A stretch of DNA of 64,000 nt, taken from positions 18,105,629-18,169,628 of the forward strand of contig NC_064550.1 of NCBI RefSeq assembly GCF_023856365.1, in the 5' to 3' direction. Positions 46,715 through 57,954 of the stretch are shown one piece after another; the stretch's first letter is position 1, and each line of letters opens with the position of its first letter. The stretch is from Brienomyrus brachyistius (taxonomy: Eukaryota; Chordata; Actinopteri; Osteoglossiformes; Mormyridae). The position numbers and the translations under genes were made by a program. Under the pieces are notes generated by a model, which ran no database searches, was not told where the DNA came from, and saw only the letters and a list, made by a program, of their open reading frames with translations.

Positions 46715-46790
46715 GTCTAATCCCTCTGCCGAATCTGGGATCTGAGCCAGTGACCTTCCGGTGACTGGCACACGCCCATTACAGTTCATA
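46715..46790 (-). repeat. SINE head fragment, minus strand
   Basis: On the minus strand: GGAAGGTCACTGGCTCAGATCC, split as GGAAGGTCACTGG and CTCAGATCCCAG, resembles a pol III box B, preceded by GGGCGTGTGCCAGTCACC. Short and diverged. Confidence 0.4.
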
Positions 46791-48225
46791 CCATTGTTCA
46801 TAAGAAAATAGCACTGATCCATTTCATGGGTCACTTCACAGCGAGGATCCCGACTGGAACATCCGCAGTTCAGCTCCTCATCCTCCATTTGAGGGTCTGT
46901 AGCAAAACAGACTGTAAAGTCTTAAAAATGTTCAGAAATAGAAATAAAATCATTTTACTAAATTTTTATATACCAATACACTCTTAATAAGGGACCATAT
47001 ACAATCACCTTGGCCTAAATAAATCACTCGAAAATTATGGGCAATGGCAAAATAGCAAAAATAGAGCATCTCTGGAATTCCACACTTTATTTATTTATTA
47101 GGTTGTCTGACGTTAGCAAGTGTCACTTAAGTTCCACATCCTTAAGCAATGACGTCAGATACCTCAGTTTGGCTGGAGAAGACTTCGGTCTGAAGAGATC
47201 TTGGGCCGTTGACTGACGCTAACTGCTTTGAGTCACCATTTCTAAATGCTGTTGTTTCCATTAATTGTCCAAGTTCGGCTTGTAAAGTCACTGCCGTGTT
47301 GTGAAGAGGACAGTTGTGGTGAGGAGGGAGTGCTTGCATACATCACGGCTGGATAAATCGCAGGAGAAATTCTGGCATGAAGAACCAAAGCTCTCAATCT
47401 CAAAGTCTTTGGGCTACAAGTACAGTCCGCCAGGCTCATATCATAATATAAGATAATTGAATGAGAGAAGGGGGCAGGTCGACCATGCAGGGGAAGGTCA
47501 TGTGACCAGCTGCGGCATGCTGATTCATTCTTCCTGGCCAGTTGTTCTGGTGATATGAATTGTGTGTATAAATTGAGGTAATGCAGGGGAAACCACAACC
47601 CACACAGCCTCCCCAGTCCATCCCATAAATCCAGGGCAGGTAAGAAGTTTCTGCGTTCCCCATTCCGTCTCTTTCGATTCCTTTTCAGCCCCCCCACAAA
47701 ACATCATCATCTCCTGCAGCTGTCTGATTGTTCGCCTCCCAGTCCTGTTTCCCAAAATAAAGATACCACTTCCTGCCCAAACCGCGTCATGTGGCTCTGC
47801 TCCCTGCCCCGAGCTGAGACTGTTTCCTCATAATATATATAATGTATCATAATGTAAGCGGCACCCGATTAAATTTAACTGAATTGAAGGTGGCAGTTCT
47901 TTTGCCATCACACGTTTCTCTGGTCGGCCCCTCCCACTTCCACCCCCTTCCTCCACGCATCTCCTTCAAGTCCGAGGACGCCGTTCTCTCTTCTCTCCTG
48001 TTTTCTTCTGCGGATGGCAGAACATCTCCTTGACGGCTTCCACAGCAACAGCATCGCCTCCACGCTCCATCAGCACCAAGCCACAGCAGCGTGGGGATTG
48101 TCAGCCTTTCAAAGGCGGGGCAGCTTGGGACAGCGAAAAATAAACAAACACCTTTGTCACGCATATGTGCCACTGCGACTTTAATCTCCTTAAGCACTTC
48201 CTTCCTTACATTATCGAAAATACAG
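46791..48225. other. Unannotated non-coding stretch
   Basis: Frames up to 151 codons (47,242-47,697, minus) overlap others and show no domain. No repeat family recognised. Confidence 0.4.
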
Positions 48226-48562
48226 TAGCACTTTGGTTTACACTCTGCTCCTTAACTATTAATAAACTGTTACTAATCATTTGAAAATATATTAATAGAC
48301 AGAAAAATTCATTCACAAACAAATTTATAAACGCATTACAAGGATATCTTGCTCCTGGTATTTTCAAATGACATGCAAATATAAAACAATGTTTTAGTAA
48401 GAATACTCAGATATGAGCATTTGCAAGTTATTTAGTAAATAACATACTTTTTTGTAATATATTTCAAAATTTGATTGTAAGTGAATCCTGTCATTTACAT
48501 GTTATATTATTAAATTATTAGAAACAGTTAGGGTAGTTAAGGACCTTAATCTAAAGTATTAT
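48226..48562. mobile_element. AT-rich MITE with AGCACTTTGG/ACTTTAGATT ends
   Basis: The left end AGCACTTTGGTTTACACTC then CTTAACTATTAATAAACTG, and the reverse complement of the right end AATACTTTAGATTAAGGTCC then TTAACTACCCTAACTG, form imperfect inverted repeats about 60 bp long. The interior is over 70% A+T by eye and non-coding. It abuts the next inverted-repeat element at 48,578. Confidence 0.6.
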
Positions 48563-48577
48563 GGAAAATTTGGACAT

Positions 48578-49103
48578 CCCAATTTTGCTGAGTTCGATGA
48601 GTCCCTTGGTCAACAAGGGAGGGGCTTGCATTTCACTTCTTTAACCAATCAAAGTCTTCATTGTATGACATCACCACAATGAGCTGTTTTTTTCTGTTTC
48701 AAACTCAAGGCTTCCAGCCATCCAACTGCCCATCCAGCAGCAGTGTGCAGCTCAGTGGGCTGAGCCTGAGCTTGTGACCGGAAGGTTGCTGGTTAATGTC
48801 TTATTATTATTATTATTATTATTATTGTTATTATTGTTATTGTCATCATGGAATAGATACACCCTTACATTGCTCTGTTCAGCCCTAGCAGGAAGGCACA
48901 TTCCCATGTCTTTTCTGTGTTTATCTATGAATTGTCCCTTAACAAAAGGCAGGTAATTTAGAAATCTGTGCTGCTTATCAGAAAACACTGGTTTCAAATA
49001 ATGCAGTGATGTCATTCGATGAAGACTGTTATTGGTTAAAGAAGTGAAACACAAGCCCCTCCCTTGTTGATCTTGGGACACATCGAACTTGGCAAAATCA
49101 GGG
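48578..49103. mobile_element. Long-TIR DNA element, about 526 bp, containing a SINE fragment
   Basis: Arms of about 100 bp (48,578-48,680 and 48,999-49,103) are highly complementary. Left: CCCAATTTTGCTGAGTTCGATG, read here as CCCAATTTTGC and GAGTTCGATG, then CAACAAGGGAGGGGCTTG, TTTCACTTCTTTAACCAAT and TGACATCAC. The right arm gives the same order in reverse complement. The 320-bp centre includes a SINE head and a (TTA)n run. The asparagine-rich and leucine-rich frames here read the TTA run. No transposase is present. No target duplication is evident, so the superfamily is open. Confidence 0.75.
48742..48845 (+). repeat. tRNA-derived SINE head with (TTA)n run
   Basis: Box A-like TGCAGCTCAGTGGG (48,746-48,759) and a box B start GGTTGCTGGTTAATG (48,784-48,798), which then runs into a TTA array to about 48,843. 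Lies between the two arms of the long-TIR element. Confidence 0.55.
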
Positions 49104-50389
49104 CCTGCTGGAAAATTCCTATCTTTTAGACACAAGTTTAAAATGAGAAAATAACAACAGACTGTGTCAATAAGGCGTTTTTCACAGGAATGTGAGTTCG
49201 AGACTCGCATTCCAAGGCTGGGAGCGTGTCTATGGAGATGAATTGGAAAAATGCAGTGCGAGGTGAAGCAAGCAGGCAGAAGAGAGCCCTAAAGCATCAC
49301 GGTAATTATTAAAGCCGAGAGACCTTGTGAAGGCTGGAGTGTCTCAGACGCTTTGTTTTTGTGTTTACATGGATTCCAGAGTGCTAACGGGCACCCGCAA
49401 GTACTCGTGGCTGGTGTCATGGCCGCGAATGCTCAGTGCAGGCCGATTACACCCGGTTTCACGCCCGCGGTGCTGAGCGACACCCCCCTCCCTGGCAGAT
49501 TCCTCAGTCGTGGGCCTCGCTCTGACGGTAATCTGCACCGACTCCCAGGCGCCGGTAAGAGACCGGAAGCCTGCGGGCATCACAGAGGCTGCGAAACGTT
49601 GGCGGTTGGTTTCCTGAAGCTCGCGGTGCAGTGTACATGAAGCAGAGGCTTCTGGGAAAATTACCCAGTAAACTGCAGAAGTTGCCCCCCCCCCACCTCC
49701 AATATTTACAAACCCCATCATTCACTCCTGCTTAGCAGTTTGATGTCAGAAATCCCCCAGAAGCTTGTGGGAAAAACAGCCTCAAATTCCTGTCAAAGAA
49801 CCGGCCAGTTGGATTTAATTCAAATAAATGTCCCTTATAATCAACAGTGTTGTTTTCCCCTATATTTCTTAGTATTTCAGTATTGTATTTTCCCACTTAT
49901 CTGCAGAACTGAATAAGGACAAAGCTGAATGTTTCAGATGATGGTGCCCTCCTCATCACCCCCCACAGAGCGTAAATGTCTGGGATGAGGTGCACATGAA
50001 GTACCAGACCCCTGACATTAGTTAGGCCTAATCTGTGCCCATGCAATGTTATAGGCGTCTGCATACGGATTGCATCACTGACTGCGCCATGAAGCTGTAA
50101 GAGACGTCTGGCCCGCTAGTCGTAGCTTCGGTGCTGAGTAACGTGGGAAGTAGCTCTATCCTAATTAAGAGTGGGTGGGTGGGTGGCACACACCGTGCTG
50201 TATGGATGCAAATTGCCATCAGCCATGACGTGTGAGGCTGTTACTGTTCGACGGCTAACACAGCCTGAAGTAAAGCCAGCGGAAGGCAGGCTGCTTTTTT
50301 AACTTAGAGCCACTTAAAAAAACATTCATATTTACGTGCGTGAGAAGGGGAAACCCTTTCGGTTTTGTGGACAATTTTTGCTCAACCCG
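49104..50389. other. Unannotated non-coding stretch
   Basis: No exon, RNA gene or repeat family recognised. GC-rich section at 49,380-49,620 with overlapping frames on both strands. Confidence 0.4.
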
Positions 50390-50579
50390 AGGCAATCTAA
50401 GGATTTTTTTTAAGGTGGTGGAAACGAGAGGGGCCGTAATTCATGGAGAAAGTCCAACTGTTTCATTAGCCAATGACATGTTTTGAATAGATGACTGACA
50501 GGGGGAGGGCACTCCAGGGGCCAATGAGCTTTCAGCTGGAGCCAGCGCCCCGCTGGCCCTGCCCCTGTATACATCCCTG
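50390..50579 (+). repeat. Unnamed dispersed repeat, copy C
   Basis: Block order as in copies A and B: GGCAATCTAAGGATTTTTTT, CGAGAGGGGCCGTAATTCAT, TTTCATTAGCCAATGACATG, ACTGACAGGGGGAGGGCACT, AGGGGCCAATGAGCTTTCAG, GGAGCCAGCGCCCCGCTGGC, CCTGTATACATCCCTGC. It shares TTAGCCAATGA and the GGGAGGG-CACTC block with copy A, and the CCTGTATAC end with copy B. Confidence 0.6.
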
Positions 50580-51144
50580 CACTCGTCTTCTCGGAAAGCT
50601 AAGCAGGTCTGCCCACGTCCTCCATAACAGGAGGTCTCCGCCCCAGAAAAACACAAACCTTTAGCCACGCCCCCAAATCCGGGCTCCCTTATGAAGTCTA
50701 TGATTAGTTTTTTTTTTCTTCCATATGTTCATTTATTAAAAACGGTTAGCGGACAGAAGGCTGGGTAAGAAAGGTGAAAATTAAGTGAATTACAATGATA
50801 ATTGGATAATTAATACCTGTGGAGAGTAAGCTGACGCTGGGGGGGTGGAGGTGGGGGGGACATGAGTGGGGTGCACATTGCTGCTGCCCTCCAGCTTAAA
50901 CCCCATTTTTTTGCCTCTTTAATAAAGACCTCAGCCCCCCCTTCCCTTCTGGATTAGCTCACTGCTCATTAACACTCGGTAGAGTTGTGTTAACAACAGA
51001 AGATATTATTTATATATCGGCTTAATTCCCTGAGAGTGTGTTGGGTTGGTCTCACAGAAACATTGTTATTCCACTCAAGGAATTTTATATTCAGACAGTA
51101 AAGAGACTGGTTACACATATCAAGGTAGGTCAACGTCAAAGTGT

Positions 51145-51499
51145 CTTTAGTGTAGGGTGACTAGATAATCCATGTCAGGGAGGACACCTTGAGCTGGGAC
51201 AGGATCTATAAACTACCATTTCAATTAAAAGGACCTGGATTTCACTTCACCACTGAGTTCCTGCTGAGTGCTGATTGGTCAGCGTCCTATAATCATGCGT
51301 GTGTCACCAATGTTATTGTGAAGTAGCTGGGTTGGTCTCTCAGTCAACGAAACAAACCAGTAAAAGCACCAGAAGAATTGAACCAATCAGCCAACCACAG
51401 GAGCCTTTCGGTTTTAAAGTACCATGTAAAACCTGAAGTAGCTCAAAGTGTCCCCCCCCTCCCCCCTGGCATGGATTATCTGATCACCCTACTTTATTG
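51145..51499. mobile_element. hAT-type MITE, 339 bp, with 8-bp target duplication
   Basis: Element 51,153-51,491. Terminal inverted repeats: left TAGGGTGACTAGATAATCC then ATGTCAGGG; right in reverse complement TAGGGTGATCAGATAATCC then ATGCCAGGG. Flanks CTTTAGTG (51,145-51,152) and CTTTATTG (51,492-51,499) agree at 7 of 8 positions. A subterminal GGACACCTTGAGCT / GGACACTTTGAGCT pair extends the inverted repeat inward. An 8-bp duplication with TAGGG-type ends fits the hAT superfamily. No transposase, so non-autonomous. Confidence 0.85.
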
Positions 51500-53049
51500 G
51501 CATCTTTAGCTGCATGATCCATGGGTCTGAGATACACAGAGATGAAATGATCTTATCTTGTTGCAAGTGCAAGAAAAACAGTGACAAATGCAATATGAAT
51601 ATGAAGGTGAAAGATACTTGATAGGACGTTTCTTACGTGGGTATGTTCACACTGGGGAAGCCAAAAGACGCCATGAGAAGCACAGCGAATGGTTCCGCGT
51701 CTTTTTCTTCTTTCAAGTGTGTTTTTCTGCATTTTCTCCTCACGTTTGTCCACGTTCTTGTTTACCTTTATACTGTATGTTTTTAATGTTGCATTGCATT
51801 AGCAATTCCTGTGATTGTACACGATTGTCCCTAGTGCTTGTGGGTAAACAGGGGGAGTAATGTATACAGAATGTATATGTATACAGACACTTTAGAATGT
51901 AGTTGCATCTGTTTTTCATTGTCATCAATGGAAGTGCACAGCGCAGAGAAATGCGTGCAGCAGTGCGTTTTCAAAATGCGCTGCGACGCAGCATGCAAGC
52001 AGGAACGTCATACGATGCTTTCTATGCAATGTACGATGTTCTAGTGAATCGCGGAATGAGCGCGTTGATGAAAATCGCAACACAGCGTGCATAGCGGGAA
52101 CCAGCCCTTTAGCGGTAAATGGTGAAAATGCAGAGGGACCCAGTCCTGCATTCAGAGTAGCAGTAAAGCATGTGGGGATTAACATCCATCTGTTCTACTG
52201 TCCTGGGTGCCCATCTATACATCACCTGTCTGTGATTACACAATGTCCACAGTATGTCATATCTCTGCTGTCTGCTTAGATAGGAAGAATTCAATTTTGA
52301 ATACCATCTCACTGAACACGCAGACCCCAATGGAGGGAGGTTAAGCAGCCTCCAACCCGGGGTCAGATTTTGATGGAGGAGCATTTTGTGGGTTAGGGTC
52401 CCATGTGGAGGTATGTTGTTTTACATGCTGGAGTGGTGCATTGTGGGAGCAGCATATCTCACCTGGTAAGACCTGGCGAGCTAGCGAGCATACTGCTTTC
52501 CCGGTCTGCTTTGGAAAGCTGACCTGTGTCGTGCCTTTCTGGAGCTGTCTGGGTCCATCTGTGGGGGTCCGCCCTCCATCTGTTCTGAAACGAGATACCT
52601 CAACTGCCCTCCCCATATGGGAATCCGTCCAGTCAGGAAGGCCTGCCCACAGCTGAATTCTGAGTCACTCAGAAATCCGGCTATATGTTGCCGTTTTATT
52701 AGGGGGCCTATAACTCTCCTTCAGCACTGTGCCACCGTGAAAATCATTAGTGAAATTCCTGCAGAGAATTCCTCTCTCTTAAGCAATCGGATCATTTCTT
52801 TGGAGGCTTTCATTCCTCACTTCAAAGGGGTTTTGGAAAGATTTAAAATGTTGTTTTGCTTGTAGTTATATATATTCATGTGTAAGATACACAGTATATT
52901 TATATACGCATGTTTTAAGGCAGCGTTGATCTTGAACAGATTTGCATCAAAGGATTTCCACCTCATCTCTGTAATAGATGCCACAACCTAATTTTTTTCT
53001 GACATGTGTCCCTCTGGGTCAGTTAGCACCCATTTTATTAAGCACCAGT
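51500..53049. other. Unannotated non-coding stretch
   Basis: No exon or repeat family recognised. Frames of 60-91 codons overlap on both strands with no domain resemblance. Confidence 0.4.
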
Positions 53050-53110
53050 CTGCAGTAAAATATCCATCCATCCATACATCCATCCATCTATCTTCCAACT
53101 GCTAACTCTA
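53050..53110. repeat. (CCAT)n-type tract, probable minus-strand end of the composite repeat
   Basis: TATCCATCCATCCATACATC followed by CATCCATCTATCTTCC and AACTGCTAACTC. This is the reverse complement of the GTTAG...GATGGATGG tail that ends the composite family. Confidence 0.6.
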
Positions 53111-53169
53111 TCAGAGTCGCAAGTAAGCTTTTAGTCTATGCTAGGCAGCAGACTGTAGGTGGGATACCA

Positions 53170-53465
53170 ATGCCGTCATATTTTCATCTGCCTTACTCTG
53201 GGACCAGGATTTGAGTCTCTGCCCATGGATGTATATGATATATGCATTTTCTCCCCGTGTCCTTACTGAGTTTCCTCCAGATACCCTGGGAGCTGAAAAA
53301 CATGCTAAGGTGGATCGGTGTAACCAAGATGCCTGCAGAAGTGTGAGTGTGATGGGTTGGGACCCCATCCTGGGTTGTTCCTTTACCTTAAGCCCAAAGC
53401 CTGCAGGATACATTCCAGATCCCCTGTGACCCTGAATAGGACAAGCGGTTACAGAACATGGATGG
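53170..53465 (+). repeat. Composite GGCACGGTG...GGATGG repeat, near complete
   Basis: Block order: GGACCAGGATTTGAGTCTC, TTTTCTCCCCGTGTCCTTAC, TGAGTTTCCTCCAGATACCC, AAAAACATGCTAAGG, GTGTGAGTGTGATGGGTTGG, CCCCATCCTGGGTTGTTCC, GCAGGATACATTCCAG, CCCCTGTGACCCTGAATAGG and GACAAGCGGTTACAGAACATGG ending in ATGG. This copy has a single, unexpanded TCTCCCC...TTTCC segment, so it serves as the reference for the expanded copy at 59,315. Confidence 0.75.
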
Positions 53466-53470
53466 AATTT

Positions 53471-54808
53471 TCTATGCATGAAGAGAAAGTTCTGCTGCCT
53501 GCCCCAGAGTCGGTTGTCTTTGAGAGAGATACTGCTTTGGCCCCAAAGGGTTCCGTTGTCAGTATTCCTCTAAGGCCATCGAACTAAATCGATGTCCTTT
53601 GCACTACAGTCACTGCTCCCCTGTTCACAAAGGTCAGCCCATTATCTGTCTGTCGGGGGAGAAAATCATATATCATAGCCTTGTGTGTCCAATCCTCATT
53701 GTCTTTACACGCTGCCAGAGTGCGTGATGTTTGCAGCTGTGAATAGAGGGGAATGTGACCTCATGAGTATAGACAATGTATCTGGCATGATATCTGCCTC
53801 ACTCTGCCCCACGATGGCGGTTCAGGCCCAGCAACGTCAATATAAGCTAGAGGTTTGGAATCTAGTACTCCATTCGCCTTTAACACCCCTGACCTTGGGG
53901 CAAAGCATGCTGGGAAAACCTTGTGACTCTGCTTCATTGCCTTACCTAATCTTGTCATACCAAGACTTTAACGCGGAGTTTCATCCTCTTCCTCCTTACT
54001 AAGGCCTGGCCGGCGTCTTCCGAATCCCACGGAGCAGCTCGTGAAATTTTCCTTCAGATGGGAAGACCCTGAAAACTTGTGCAAACTCAGCCCCTTTGCT
54101 CTTAATTAATGCAAAGTGATGTTCCTCTGGCTCCCGAACATTCGTCTTGCGAAGAGAACACTATTAGCGATAATTAACAGCAGAGACACCAGGAAACACA
54201 TAATTGTTGTGAAGTGTGTTCTGTAAAATGATCCGCCGGCTAATTATTTCTTGGGCTTATTTTCAGGTGTTGGCCGGTTGTAATTTTGATCAATTTGTTT
54301 AAGCAAATTAACTTGAATTATCTACAGGCTTCCACCAGTAAGCAGCACCGTCATCCATGGAAATAATTACACTAAAACCATAAACCAGTACCATCATTTT
54401 TTTTTTTACCTTCAAAATCTCATGAAAAATGTTGATATTGTGGGATGAGTTCTGATTATTATTACAATTATTATTATTTTGGCCGATATCGTTAGTCATA
54501 CTGGGCTTGGCGTGTGTGGCTGAGGTGGGGGGGTCAGCCTATTGGGGCCTCCTTTGACAACAACGAGTCTTTTTTCTCTTATCCTTTCACCAAGATGAAT
54601 GTGCATCAACAAGCCGGCTGTGTTTTATTGAATAGGGGCTAATTAATGAGCATGACAGCCCTACTCTGCCAGGAGCTGGACTTGTTCCTGTTGTATCGAA
54701 CGTTCACCTTGTAAAGCAAATTAAACCATTAAAGACAAATATCAAGTACAGATGTCCTTATTTTACAAATGTGGGCTAGTGAGAAATAAAGGGCCTTAAA
54801 AATTCATG
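53471..54808. other. Unannotated stretch with candidate conserved blocks
   Basis: 54,050-54,320 (GCTCTTAATTAATGCAAAGTG, split as GCTCTTAATTAATGC and AAAGTG; TATTAGCGATAATTAACAGC; CCGGCTAATTATTTCTTGGG; TTTTGATCAATTTGTTTAAG) and 54,590-54,740 (GGGGCTAATTAATGAGCATG) are repeat-free and rich in homeodomain-like TAAT cores. No exon recognised. Confidence 0.35.
54050..54320. promoter_or_regulatory. Candidate conserved non-coding element
   Basis: Five TAATTA/TTAATT-type cores in 270 bp, balanced composition, no repeat signature and no open frame. Texture resembles developmental enhancers. Inference only. Confidence 0.25.
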
Positions 54809-55181
54809 TAACACTTTACTTAAAGCATCTATGTAGAATGCATTATAGATACCTTCATAACACATTATAATGCATTCATAAAGTATTATAAACACAGCTA
54901 TAACTATTTATAAAAAGGCATAATGCATTATAACCATGTTTATACCATGTTTGTACTTTATAATGCATTACAAACAGTACAAAGCATGCTTAATTCTAAT
55001 AAGCTAAGTTATAACATAAGTTATAATACATTATGAAGCTATATATGGCTATAACTTGACTATAATGTGATATGCCCTTTTTTATAAATAGTTATAGCCA
55101 TGGTTATAATACTATGAATGCATTATAATGCATTATGAAGGTATGTATAATGCATCATGATGACTGTCTTAAGTAAAGTTT
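54809..55181. mobile_element. Palindromic MITE with GTAACACTTTACTT ends, about 370 bp
   Basis: The left end GTAACACTTTACTTAAAGC and the reverse complement of the right end, GAAACTTTACTTAAGACAG, start arms of about 110 bp (54,811-54,925 and 55,065-55,180). Both arms contain TTCATAA-ACATTATAATGC / TTCATAATGCATTATAATGC, then ATTCATA-AGTATTATAA and GCTATAACTATTTATAAAAA. The centre is made of repeated TTATAATGCATTA-like words. About 75% A+T by eye, no coding frame. The terminal signature is shared with 2,811-3,187 and 36,021-36,240. Confidence 0.8.
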
Positions 55182-57756
55182 CTGCCAAAATGTATATTCC
55201 AAAATTTCATAACTGCATGGAAATTTTTATTATAAACAATTTAAGGTGCCACTCAGTTGAAATATTTGGGTTTAGTTGTGTCATTCTATAGCAAATTTGT
55301 CTGCCTTTATATTGAAGAATATTGCACATTTAAGTTACGCGGGTATTTTTTCTCTATTACTGTAATGTAATTGAACTTAATTTATTGTATTTCCTAACAG
55401 ATTTTTAGTATATTGTTATTTCTTATATCTTTCATTTTAATATTTATGCTTTTGTCCTCTTATCATGGTCAATAAAAATAGCTTTAAGTACTTTTATTTT
55501 ATTCACATTGCTTTCCAACAAAACCTAGTTTTTATGTTTCAAAAGATGCCAGTCAATTATATATAACGTTTTTTTTTTGTTTTTTTTTTAGAAGAAAGCA
55601 ATGTCATTGCAGTATGTGCTCAAAATAATCCCTAAACCAATGGTTTAGAAAATTATTGGGGTTGCAGAAAAAAGCAGACTTTTCTCTCCTGTATAAAATT
55701 TATCTCCAACTCCGACTTTTATTTATTATCCTCATTATTTACCTTATTTATAGAATCTCTATTCATTCCCTTCCATCTCACCTGTCATTTCCACACTATT
55801 AGCAAGTGACATTTGTGCTGGGCTCACTGCGCCCTCTGCTGTATAGCAGAAGAACTGCAGCAAATGTTTGTGGAGCAGCTTGCCTGGGTCCGCGCCGTGT
55901 TTTGTCTTCCCTGCCCAGTCTGAGCTCTCATCTGGTCCCTCGGCCCATTTGCATCTGTAAGCACAACATGGAGGTGAGAGTCTGCATGCGCCGGTTCAGT
56001 CACGGTTTCAAACCCCCCTACCCTCTACGTGTCTGCGATGGCGGACCCGGTCGAGCCAAAGATGCCGAGGGGTAGTGATGGAGGTGGGGGGCATGGCCAC
56101 CTCTGCGTTCCGCTCGCCCCATGACGTCGCCTGGCCTGGGACGCCTGCTGCCTCTGGCAGTCTCCTTGCCCAGTACCGCCTGCTCTTTTCCCATTAATCA
56201 TTTTATTTTCTCCTCTTCATGGCTCGTTAGCCATGAGCTGCTTTCTGTCTTCCAGTTTTTAGCCATGACCCGACTTCATCACAGGCAGGGGTAAAATCCG
56301 GCGCCCAGTTACAGAGTAAACGCCGATGATGACGTTTACCAGACCCGGCGTAGTAAATCTAACGGTAATTGCCCACGCTGTGGCAGTGAGGATTACTTTG
56401 CTCTTTAACCTCTTAAATGGCCGTTTTGCCATACAGGATGTTCTTTTTGAGTTTCCCAAAGCGCCACGTAATCATGAGAATCGACTTAGAAAATTTGGAG
56501 AATCTTCTTTCACTGCCTAAGCCCCCATTACTGGATTATTCAAAATGAACCGCAGTTGAAATCCAGTATGTATATCGTTGGTGCTGTGCAGAATGATTCC
56601 GGAGGGGGGGGGCGAAGTTCGGCGTGTAATTTCTTTTTCTTCAAAGTTCGCACTTCTTGTCGGGGCGTGGTGTTGAGTTGTTTCTTGTCTGTTTGCCTCT
56701 CGCCTTTGTTGTGAAGGTAAGTCGGGAGAGATCTTTCGGAAGCTCTCCAACTTTACCTTCCCAATGTGCCACGGCTGCTGCCTTTCGTTTTATTTTTCCC
56801 TTGTCATTCTAAGTGCTGCCTTCAAGGTCACCATGTTCTCTCTCATCCTCTCCTGCCAGTGCCGTGTTATATATTTATTTCCTCGCATGTCTTGCCATGT
56901 TGCCATTGTTTGGCGATTTTATTTACGCTTCGCCCCTTTGTTGCTCCTCTTGTTTGTTTTATTGGACGGTTGATGTCTCTGACATCGACCGCCCACTCCC
57001 TTCGTACGTCCTCCACTCCGTTCGTTTTCAAACAAAATCTGTGAGCCAAAAGCTAGCTCCAGTGTGCTAGAGATTTATCACAGGGCAAGATGGGTGTGAG
57101 GTCACATGTATCCTCTGAGGTAGCTTCCAGTAAGGTCCAGGCCAGCTGACCCGAGTTTGGCACCAAAATTGCAACAAACCCTCCCCACACAGACCCCCCC
57201 ACCTCTATCACATGCTCCAAAACAAAACATTCCGTATTTCATTCCAGATGCAAGCCTAAAAATACAATCACTGCTTTCATTCTGTCATGACCATCAACAG
57301 TGGTATCATTCCTGCATTGGAGATGCATTCTGCTGTGTCGCCTTAAGAGTTAAATGAATGTGCTTGGTGAGGTACCAAGTTAGTGAGAAGCACAAAACAG
57401 AATATAAATCAGCACTATAATACATTACACACCACATATAAAATCTCTTCTTTCTCCATATAGAGTATAAAAAAGCTCAGTGTAGTTCAGGAATATGAGA
57501 AATATAGATTTTATATTAAGATGGAGGAGGTATAGCGCAGATGCTTGAAGTAGCCCTGTCTGCCCCTTTTTAGCCCTTATGATGAACGAGAAAGGGGGGT
57601 GGAGTAGAGCGATGTACTGTGCCATGGAACTAAGCACGGCCCCAGCTCTGCCTACAGAAATTGGTCCCCATAGACGCCAGCCCGGTTTTGCTTACAGTGC
57701 TGGTCACATCTGCACCTCCCCCTTCAGCATCATGCTAGCATCAGAGGTGCGATCAG
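55182..57756. other. Unannotated non-coding stretch
   Basis: 55,190-55,800 is strongly AT-rich. 56,170-56,520 (CCCATTAATCATTTTATTTTC; TGACGTTTACCAGACCC; AACGGTAATTGCCCACGC) is a candidate conserved block. A pyrimidine-rich region at 56,764-57,000 opens several overlapping hydrophobic frames, which I do not call. Confidence 0.35.
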
Positions 57757-57930
57757 GATGCCTTTCACTGCAAGCCTTTCACTGCATGCCTCGGACCAAA
57801 GGCCACTAAATGCATGCCTTTTCACTGCATGCGTTTCACTGCACACTTCAGACCAAAAACCTCTAACTGCAAGCCTTTCACTGCACTCCTTGGACCCAAG
57901 GCCTCTCACTGCACGCCTTTCATGGCATGT
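57757..57930. repeat. Degenerate tandem repeat of GCCTTTCACTGCA type
   Basis: Words GCCTTTCACTGCAAGCC / GCCTTTCACTGCATGCC / GCGTTTCACTGCACAC / GCCTTTCACTGCACTCC / GCCTCTCACTGCACGCC recur with GACC-AA-GGCC-CTAA spacers, giving a loose unit of about 40-60 bp over 170 bp. Confidence 0.75.
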
Positions 57931-57954
57931 GCCTGCTGGTCACATATGCTTACT

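Noticed and set aside
56764..57070. Hydrophobic frames suggesting a membrane protein
   Set aside because: Three overlapping frames are all hydrophobic because the stretch is pyrimidine-rich; composition, not coding.
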